Positions 7,133 to 12,605 of a stretch of DNA of 12,605 nucleotides are shown piece after piece. The stretch's first letter is position 1; each line of letters starts with the position of its first letter. Below the pieces are notes generated by a model. It was not told where the DNA came from. It saw only the letters and a list, made by a program, of their open reading frames with translations, and searched no databases. The stretch is from DASQDN01 sp035630195 (GTDB lineage: Bacteria; Acidobacteriota; Terriglobia; Bryobacterales; Bryobacteraceae): positions 1-12,605 of the forward strand of contig DASQLD010000483.1 of NCBI GenBank assembly GCA_035630195.1. The letters run 5' to 3'. Made by a program: the position numbers and the translations under genes.

Positions 7133-9250
7133 TCACGGTTCGTAGCCCGCGCGAAATGCCGCCCCCAACTCAGTTAAGCCGGTCTCGACTATATCGATGT
7201 ACGTAGCTCGAACCGCGCTCTCGGCGGGACTTGTAACGTCTTTCACGCTATATTCGGACCGACAGACATAAACATAGGCACGGCCCCCGCCCATAGAGAG
7301 ATCTTCGCGAACGTCTCGAAGTCTCTCAACCGCGTATTCACGAACGAAGTCGAGCAGGCGAAATCGTTTGTGTCCGTTACGCTCCTCGACGGTCATCAAA
7401 GCATCGAATGAAGTTGATTCAGGAGCCTCAGAATATCGAATTCATCCTGGCGAGGCTCGCGGCAGATCGATGCTGCCGCTTCGAGCGTCCAACCTCCGTG
7501 AAGTATCGATAGTCGACGGAACAGCAACGCTCGCTCACTGCCAAGCAATTCATGACTTAACTTCACCGCCTTTTGCAAGCGTCGCCCATTGCCGTGCTTC
7601 TTCGCCGCCCGCTCCGCCGGTCAATAACTTCAGTTGCTGATGGAGCCGTGCGATGACCTCTTCAAGGCTGAGCGTCTGTAACTGTGCTGCAGCGAGTTCA
7701 ATCGTGAGCAGAACACCTTCGCGTCCTCGGCACAAAGTCGCGACTGCCTTGGCGTTCTCTTCCGTTATCCGGAGATAAGATCGGGCACGAATGCGTTCGA
7801 GGAGCAATTCGACCGAATCGAATTCCTCTAGCTCTTTCAGACTCGGAAGGCGCTCCGGGTCAGGCAACTGTAAGGGCGGTACTGAATATAGTTGCTCGCC
7901 TGTGGCATCCAGCGTACGCCGACTCGTACAAGCAATTTTCAATTCCGGGCACTGTCGCAGCAGAGTGTCCGCTAGAGTTGCGCAGGCCTTCACGTGACGT
8001 TCGCAATTATCGTTAACGATCAGGTGCTTTCCGGTCTGCAAGTAGGCGGCAAGCTGCTCGGTGGGCGACCGCGTGCCAGGCTTATAGATACCCAAGACGG
8101 CCGCAACTCTCTATGCCACGAGACGAGTTTCGCGTGCAGCGAGTTGCGATAACTCAACAAACCAGACATGATCGAAATCCTTTCGAACTGCTCGCGCAAC
8201 CTCAATCGCTAGTCGAGTCTTGCCGCTCCCTGGAGCGCCGACCAACGTCAGCAAGCGAGATTTAGCAACAAGACCGATTACTTCTTTTCGCTCCGTTTCG
8301 CGACCTATGAACGCCGTCAGCGGGGTCGGAATCGTGTCCCGCTCCTCCGTCCGCTTGAGATTGATTCGCAGATGGGCGGGCAACTGGTCTACCAAATAGC
8401 GCCAAAGGATCTCTATGTTCTGATGCGTACCTTCGGGATACCAGATTGGTCGAATATTCCTGCTGAGGAGATACCAGCGCCGTTTGCGATATACGGCCTC
8501 ATCCGCGTGAAGTTGAACGATTCCGAAATGACGGCTCTGCACCTTGTCGGCGACGCGCTTAAAGATTCCCACAGTTCGATCTGCTGGAGGCTGCAGCCCA
8601 GAAAGAGAACCGGCCGTACCGCCAGGAGATACAGAAGGCGAGGCAAGTCTCGATCGAGATCGATATCGCCATCGGGATCGCCGTAATACTTGTGATACTC
8701 GCTCGGAGTCAGAACGCGGTTATCCGGGTGGGACCAGTCACCGTGGATCTTGAGCCGGACTCGACTGTTTTCTTGAAGCGCGGGAATTGCCAGCTTTGGC
8801 GGTGGAAGCGCGAACTTCGCTCTGAATCGGCTGATTCGCACTTCGGAATATCGTCTCTAGAACACGATTGAAGTTCGTTGTGATCACCGGACCTCGACTG
8901 ATAACGGGAATAAGCTGAATCGCTCCCGTGAGTTGCTTGCGCTCGAGAACAGTGTCTCCAAAATAAAACTCGATAAGGTCTTGAAAGCCTGTTGCTGTCA
9001 GCGCCGTCAGAACCTGGCTGCTTCCTCGTACTTTCCCTCATTCATCAACGACTGAATCGGACCCGTCAGCCGGACGGTTCTGCCGCATCGAGCAGAAACT
9101 TGGTCCATTGCGGGAAGCCGAAAGGCGCTGATAGCCGGCGCCCACGAATGGGACGACACCTGCGCTGCTGATCTGCCGGACAAGCATGGGCAGATAGACC
9201 TTGTTATCCGGCAGATTGAGCAGTGAATCGATAGTGTCGGCCGCGGCCAT
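7133..9250 (-). pseudogene. Decayed SIR2-STAND (SIR2-like NADase fused to AfsR/COG3903-type NB-ARC ATPase)
   Basis: Reading leftwards from ATG 9250 and switching frame where the family resemblance switches gives about 700 codons. The SIR2_2-like part (9250 to about 8400) has VVPFVGAG, then FGFPQWTKFLLDAA, GPVITTNFNRVLETIF, RLKIHGDW and PRLLYLLAVRPVLFLGCSL; the SIR2 N and H residues are kept. The STAND part (about 8330-7310) has LTAFIGRE, Walker A VGAPGSGKT, Walker-B-like LIVNDNCE, the arginine-sensor strand ACTSRR, IELAAAQ, ERALLFRRLS and GWTLEAA, ending FRLLDFVREYAVERL. Lesions: one-base losses near 9126, 9069, 9016, 8581 and 7399; one-base gains near 8806 and 7577; and TAG at 8113-8111 where relatives have Gln. 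The usual GLPL proline motif reads GVLL. The C-terminal repeat (TPR-like) sensor expected in relatives is absent; the last 55 or so codons resemble nothing I know. Intact relatives are thought to be NLR-like abortive-infection proteins that deplete NAD. This copy should make no full product. Confidence 0.85.
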
Positions 9251-9261
9251 CGTTGGTAAGT

Positions 9262-10203
9262 CTAGCGCAATTTCGTAGGCGCTCCACCTGCCTGTTTGCT
9301 GCGTTGCGCCGCATCCATAAAAGCGAAAATTTCGAGAGTTTCCGCCTCCGGCACGGGACGTTGTCCACCCTTGAAGAATTCGATGATTTTTTCCAGCATC
9401 GGAGCGTACCCACCCTGCAGCTTCGGATCGCTTGTGAAGACTTCTTTCCCACGGAATACGACGCCGCCGAAAGGACCATAAGGACGCGCGAGCCGGACAG
9501 TCCCAAGACGGCCGTCCTTCCACTTCCCGATGACAACATCGGCGTCTTTTTCGGAAGCCATGCTGACGCTGTCGCAGCCGGGACCAAGAACGCTGTAGAG
9601 AAGCTCAACGGCATGAATGCCATACCAAGTTAGATCGAGGGCATGGTGCTCTTCCGTCGGTCCAGGACCCCAGATAAACGCTCCACGGACGTCAGGGCCT
9701 TTCAAGCTATCGGCTAGCGGACCAAATCGCAGCGAGGAGGTGCTCACCCAAGGCGCTCCTGCGGCGCGAGCTGCCTTTGCAATTGCCCGAGCGTCTTCGA
9801 GCGTCGATGCGAGCGGTTTGTCGATAAACACCGGCTTCTTGCCGGCAAAAACCTGCTTGGCTTGTTCGAGATGTTTCCGGCCGTCGACGCTGAGCAGGAG
9901 CACCGCATCCACTTTGCTGACCAGAGTCGGAATGTCCGGGACTATCTCGACTTGGTATTGCGTCTTCAATTCATCCGCGAACTTATCGACGCGAGTGCGG
10001 CTCGATTCGACATCAGGACTGCCACCTTTATAAGCGGCGACGATGCGAACCCCCGCCATCGTGCTTTTCACGTCGGGTGAATGCAGAAGTTTCGCGAATG
10101 CGACTGCGTGTGATGTGTCGGTTCCGACAATACCGAGCCGTAAGTCGGCCCCCGCCGCGCAGCCGAGCGCGCAGAACAGCAAAAAAGTCCCTCTTAAATC
10201 CAT
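9262..10203 (-). CDS. Secreted Gfo/Idh/MocA-like oxidoreductase
   Basis: The 313-residue product begins MDLRGTFLLFCALGCAAG, a Sec-type signal with likely cleavage near residue 18-19. LRLGIVGTDTSHA (21-33) follows as the first strand and loop of a Rossmann fold; the G-x-x-G-T-D-T-S-H form differs from the classical G-x-G-x-x-G. DAVLLLS (99-105) and VFIDKPLAS form the next strands, with DKP at 128-130 standing for the usual EKP lysine motif. LTWYGIHAVELLYSVLG is the C-domain helix with the usual conserved histidine. It probably acts on sugars or a sugar-like substrate with a bound nicotinamide cofactor in the periplasm; substrate unknown. The start at ATG 10203, not a longer form from 10272, is chosen because GGAG lies three bases upstream and the signal peptide starts there. 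It is divergent from the GH13 gene by 40 bases. Its TAG stop lies 11 bases before the ATG of the SIR2-STAND relic. Confidence 0.85.
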   Translation of the reverse strand: MDLRGTFLLFCALGCAAGADLRLGIVGTDTSHAVAFAKLLHSPDVKSTMAGVRIVAAYKGGSPDVESSRTRVDKFADELKTQYQVEIVPDIPTLVSKVDAVLLLSVDGRKHLEQAKQVFAGKKPVFIDKPLASTLEDARAIAKAARAAGAPWVSTSSLRFGPLADSLKGPDVRGAFIWGPGPTEEHHALDLTWYGIHAVELLYSVLGPGCDSVSMASEKDADVVIGKWKDGRLGTVRLARPYGPFGGVVFRGKEVFTSDPKLQGGYAPMLEKIIEFFKGGQRPVPEAETLEIFAFMDAAQRSKQAGGAPTKLR

Positions 10204-10205
10204 TG

Positions 10206-10209
10206 CTCC
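10206..10209 (-). promoter_or_regulatory. Ribosome binding site of the secreted oxidoreductase
   Basis: GGAG on the minus strand, spaced close to the ATG at 10203-10201, supports that start over the longer reading frame that would begin inside the GH13 gene at 10272. Confidence 0.5.
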
Positions 10210-10230
10210 AACGTACCAGCTAATCTCAAG

Positions 10231-10240
10231 GGACGGAGGG
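10231..10240 (+). promoter_or_regulatory. Ribosome binding site deciding the GTG start of the GH13 gene
   Basis: GGACGGAGGG ends three bases before GTG 10244-10246. It is the only strong purine-rich site near the signal peptide, and rules out the long N-terminal extension that is open back to 10043. Confidence 0.65.
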
Positions 10241-10243
10241 TAT

Positions 10244-11755
10244 GTGGTCCGGGCGATCGTTTTTCTCCTCATGCATGTAGCGCTTGCTCAGGCGAGCAAC
10301 AATCTCGTTTATCAGGTTTTTGTTCGATCGTTCGCCGATACGCCGGCAGATACGGATCGCGTCGGAGATCTCAGAGGCCTGCGCGAAAACTTGAAATATG
10401 TTAGCGATCTAAATGCGGGGATTCTCTGGCTCATGCCAGTATTTCCTTCGGCGAGCTACCACGGTTACGACATCGCCGACTATCGCAACATAAATCCTGA
10501 ATACGGAACTCTTCGTGACATGAGCGATCTGATCGCGGCGGCTCACCGGCGCCGCATCCGGATCATTCTCGACATCGCGTTCAACCACACATCCACCGAG
10601 CATCCCTGGTTTCAGCAGGCGGTTCGGGATCCTGCGTCACCGTATCGCAAGTTCTACCATTTCGATCCCAAAACGAGGAATGGCTATCTGGCGCTGTTCA
10701 GCAGAGATATGCCGGATCTCAATCTCGCCGTGCCGGAAGTTCGAGCGGAAGTCAAAGACATTGCAAAGTTCTGGTTGGACCGCGGGATCGATGGTTTCCG
10801 ACTCGATGCAGCCAAACACGTTTTCGGCGACACGTTCGGAACCATTTCCGAGGAGGATGTCCGAAAAAACAATGAGTGGTGGCGGGAGTTTAGCGCTCAC
10901 GTATACAGCATCAATCCTGACGCCGTCCTCGTCGGTGAAGTACTCGACAAGCCCGAAGTGATCAGGAGTCACTCGGCTGGCTTAAATGCATTGCTCGACG
11001 CACCTTTCATGCACGCGGCGCGGGCTTGGATTGCCCATCCGTCACCCGGTTTTTTGACGAACTGGATCGAGCAAAGCAAAACCTACGTGTCATTCCCGTT
11101 TCTCGGCAGTCACGACGAGAATCCCCGTCTTGCTACGTTCCTCGAAGACCGGAAGGCCCCCGTGGAGGAGGCGTACCGCGTTGGCATGTGTCTCCTGCTT
11201 TCAGTCGCGAAGTATCCCGTGATCTACAACGGCGACGAACTAATGCAACGGGGCCGCAAATGGAAGGGGAACCCTCCCGACCATCGTGACGAACCCGGGG
11301 ACGGCTCTCGAATTTACGACGAGACCCTACGGGAACCGTTTCCCTGGTATGGTTCTCGCTCGCTTGCGCCTCAGACCACTTGGTTCATCCCACGTTTCGA
11401 TTTGCGAAACGACGGGGTTTCAGTCGAGGAGCAGAACGAACCCAACAGCATGCTAAGCCTCGTTCGCGCACTCTCAAAATTGCGAAACGACTTACCAGAC
11501 TATGCCAATGGCGCGATCAGTTCGGTTTCTTCTGATACGGAAACTCTGCTCGCTCTTGAGAAACTTGCGGGTCGGTATCTACTTCTAATTAACCCGACCG
11601 CCAAAGGACAGAACCATTCGGTCCGAAAGGGGGCGATTGTCGTGTTTTGGAGTGACGGCGCTAGGAAGGCCTGGAAGCGGTCCGGTCGGGACCATATCGT
11701 GAAAAACATCCTTGTGCCGGCATATGGGTTTGTTCTACTGAGAACAAAAACCTAA
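10244..11755 (+). CDS. Secreted GH13 alpha-amylase-family glycoside hydrolase
   Basis: The 503-residue product cleaves or transfers alpha-glucosidic bonds by a retaining mechanism. With the GTG start it begins MVRAIVFLLMHVALAQA, a Sec signal with cleavage near residue 17. All four conserved GH13 regions of the TIM barrel are present: DIAFNHTS (110-117, H115), GFRLDAAKH (184-192, nucleophile D188), LVGEV (229-233, acid/base E232) and FLGSHDENPR (287-295, H290 and D291). The early LVYQVFVRSFADT and HGYDIADYRNINPEYGT stretches are also typical. The tail from about residue 400 would be the beta-sandwich C domain. The catalytic set is complete, so an active enzyme is likely; whether it is an amylase, alpha-glucosidase or another maltooligosaccharide enzyme cannot be told. 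It is divergent from the secreted oxidoreductase with 40 bases between starts, so its promoter must lie partly in that gene's coding sequence. Confidence 0.9.
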   Translation: MVRAIVFLLMHVALAQASNNLVYQVFVRSFADTPADTDRVGDLRGLRENLKYVSDLNAGILWLMPVFPSASYHGYDIADYRNINPEYGTLRDMSDLIAAAHRRRIRIILDIAFNHTSTEHPWFQQAVRDPASPYRKFYHFDPKTRNGYLALFSRDMPDLNLAVPEVRAEVKDIAKFWLDRGIDGFRLDAAKHVFGDTFGTISEEDVRKNNEWWREFSAHVYSINPDAVLVGEVLDKPEVIRSHSAGLNALLDAPFMHAARAWIAHPSPGFLTNWIEQSKTYVSFPFLGSHDENPRLATFLEDRKAPVEEAYRVGMCLLLSVAKYPVIYNGDELMQRGRKWKGNPPDHRDEPGDGSRIYDETLREPFPWYGSRSLAPQTTWFIPRFDLRNDGVSVEEQNEPNSMLSLVRALSKLRNDLPDYANGAISSVSSDTETLLALEKLAGRYLLLINPTAKGQNHSVRKGAIVVFWSDGARKAWKRSGRDHIVKNILVPAYGFVLLRTKT

Positions 11756-12012
11756 CACATACAACGATTTCCAGAGGCGATCTCACGATAGCGCGCCTTC
11801 GCTGCCAAGAGACGGTGATCGAAGTGCCTGTCTCCTTCCTCGCATCGGAGGAACGTGGCGACGACGAAAAGCGCTTGTGCGCTTAACGTTTGCGCCTCTC
11901 CGGATAGCTCGGCCAGGGTTATTTCATGCTGCTGAAAAGCAGCAACCAGCTCGACAGCCCTTCGGCTCTCGGCGTTTGAGATGCTGGGGGTATAGGGTCC
12001 GATAGTTGTAGT
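11752..12012 (-). pseudogene. Start-less open frame of 86 codons, protein-like, possible gene remnant
   Basis: On the minus strand the frame from 12012 (just after a TAA at 12015-12013) runs 86 codons to TAG at 11754-11752. The text is protein-like, with alanine-rich amphipathic helices: ESRRAVELVAAFQQHE, AELSGEAQTLSAQALFVVA and HRLLAAKARYREIASG. There is no ATG, GTG or TTG until a TTG near residue 69, so it cannot be read as a normal gene. It could be the 3' end of a lost gene or a chance frame. No family is recognised. Its stop overlaps the stop of the GH13 gene. Confidence 0.3.
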
Positions 12013-12022
12013 TTACCCTACA
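12007..12022. promoter_or_regulatory. Short dyad TGTAG-N6-CTACA, possible operator
   Basis: A perfect five-base inverted repeat with a six-base centre. A second overlapping pairing is possible between TAGGGT (about 11995-12000) and ACCCTA (12015-12020). It lies about 140 bases before the porin-like gene. Size and symmetry fit a dimeric winged-helix repressor site, but no regulator is in the window and short dyads arise by chance. Confidence 0.25.
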
Positions 12023-12049
12023 GCGAAGCCAAGTGTAAAGGACCTGTTG

Positions 12050-12059
12050 TACTGCAGTA
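12050..12059. promoter_or_regulatory. Perfect 10-base palindrome TACTGCAGTA
   Basis: The sequence equals its own reverse complement and sits just before the A-rich stretch upstream of the porin-like gene. It could be an operator; a chance palindrome is also plausible. Confidence 0.2.
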
Positions 12060-12151
12060 AAAAGGTTAAAAAATCCCCTCCCCAGCTTCGATATGGACTC
12101 TAAGGCTTACAAAAGCAAGCAACAGACTCGGCTGTGAGTCGTAATCATATT

Positions 12152-12157
12152 GAAGGA
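12152..12157 (+). promoter_or_regulatory. Ribosome binding site of the porin-like gene
   Basis: GAAGGA lies seven bases before TTG 12165, the first codon of a textbook signal peptide, and decides this non-ATG start. Confidence 0.6.
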
Positions 12158-12164
12158 TACTTAC

Positions 12165-12605
12165 TTGAGGTTAAGAGCATTACTAACGATTACCGCGCTC
12201 GCTTTGCCCGCTCTGACGCATGCGCAACTGAAGGTTAAGGACCGGCCAGTCCAGATTCATGGCTTCATCCAGCAAGGCTACGCGTATTCCGACACCAATA
12301 ACTGGATGACAATGAAGACCAGCAAGGGCAGCGCGGCCTTCACCGACGGCGGCCTGAATATCTCGTCCCCTATTACGGACAAGTTCCGCATCGGCGCCCA
12401 AGCTTACACGCGCGACATCGGCGACCTCGGGAATGGACAAGTACAGCTCGATTGGGCCTTCGCCGACTACAAGTTCGCGGACTGGTTCGGCGTACGCGGC
12501 GGTAAGGTTAAAACTGCTCTAGGGCTATACAACGACACGCAGGACATGGAGTTCCTTCACACCTGGGCGATCCTCCCGCAGTCCGTGTACCCACTCGATC
12601 TGCGC
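12165..12605 (+). CDS. Porin-like outer-membrane beta-barrel protein, N-terminal part (runs off right edge)
   Basis: From TTG 12165, 147 codons stay open to the window edge. The product begins MRLRALLTITALALPALTHA, a Sec signal with likely cleavage after residue 20. It continues with VQIHGFIQQGYAYS and then alternating polar and aromatic strands (LNISSPITDKFRIGAQAYTRD, VQLDWAFADYKFADWFGVRGGKVKTALGLYND). That pattern and the R-x-G-K-V-K-x-x-L-G-L-Y stretch are typical of OprO/OprP-like and related porins, so I infer an outer-membrane channel or barrel protein; the transported solute is unknown. The start is a TTG supported by GAAGGA seven bases before it and by the signal peptide. A frame on the opposite strand (12440-12183) is a shadow. 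Confidence 0.8.
   Translation, partial: MRLRALLTITALALPALTHAQLKVKDRPVQIHGFIQQGYAYSDTNNWMTMKTSKGSAAFTDGGLNISSPITDKFRIGAQAYTRDIGDLGNGQVQLDWAFADYKFADWFGVRGGKVKTALGLYNDTQDMEFLHTWAILPQSVYPLDLR

Larger units (their letters stand above)
11756..12164. other. Gene-poor interval between the GH13 gene and the porin-like gene
   Basis: About 400 bases without a convincing gene. The left two thirds hold the start-less minus-strand frame; the right third (about 12000-12150) is richer in A/T, with short A-runs around 12059-12073 and two small dyads, as expected for the upstream control region of the porin-like gene. I see no clear rho-independent terminator after the GH13 stop and no RNA gene. Confidence 0.6.

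Noticed and set aside
8111..8113. Amber recoding (for example pyrrolysine) keeping the STAND gene alive
   Set aside because: Seven frameshifts in the same gene make one read-through codon irrelevant, and no recoding signal is visible.
9251..9523. Upstream extension of the SIR2 frame inside the oxidoreductase gene
   Set aside because: The text before MAAADTIDSLL is unlike SIR2 proteins and overlaps an intact gene; only the part from 9250 is family-like.
10043..10243. N-terminal extension of the GH13 gene by 67 residues
   Set aside because: It would place a signal peptide in mid-protein and overlap the oxidoreductase gene; GGACGGAGGG before GTG 10244 gives a clean start.
1..12605. CRISPR arrays, tRNA or rRNA genes, insertion-sequence ends, transposase or integrase genes
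   Set aside because: I looked on both strands and saw no spaced direct repeats, cloverleaf-like runs, transposase motifs or paired terminal inverted repeats.

Overview
The window looks like a piece of an Acidobacteriota genome, most like the Solibacter/Bryobacter group. This is an inference from gene content: a very large TonB-dependent receptor with an N-terminal carboxypeptidase-regulatory-like domain (the Oar-like type that is hugely expanded in that phylum), several exported enzymes with RR-type signal peptides, a secreted Gfo/Idh/MocA oxidoreductase, and moderately GC-rich DNA. No rRNA or tRNA is present to confirm it.

Layout. (1) 1-2366, minus strand: a PQQ-type beta-propeller piece that seems to lack its front (2366-1992) overlaps an exported sialidase-fold/LamG protein (2005-179, TTG start). 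Fourteen bases later comes the start of an exported Gfo/Idh/MocA oxidoreductase that runs off the left edge (164-1). (2) 2429-7107, plus strand: the TonB-dependent receptor, with an exported type I sulfatase following almost without a gap. (3) 7133-9250, minus strand: a wrecked gene that no single reading frame shows. Joined across frames it is a SIR2-like NADase domain fused to an AfsR/COG3903-type STAND (NB-ARC) ATPase, the design of NLR-like bacterial defence proteins. It carries seven frameshifts and one amber codon, and its C-terminal sensor part is missing. (4) 9262-10203, minus strand: a secreted Gfo/Idh/MocA-like protein, divergent by only 40 bases from (5) a secreted GH13 alpha-amylase-family enzyme (10244-11755, GTG start). 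(6) 11756-12164: a gap holding a start-less reading frame on the minus strand and two short dyads. (7) 12165-12605: the N-terminal part of a porin-like outer-membrane barrel protein, running off the right edge.

How it fits together (inference): the intact genes read as scavenging machinery for complex, possibly sulfated, glycans. The sulfatase, the sialidase-fold protein and the GH13 enzyme would act outside the cytoplasm, the TonB-dependent receptor and porin would carry products across the outer membrane, and the exported oxidoreductase-fold proteins would modify sugars in the periplasm. The SIR2-STAND relic does not belong to that theme. It looks like an immigrant defence gene that has since decayed, and it is the most interesting item in the window.
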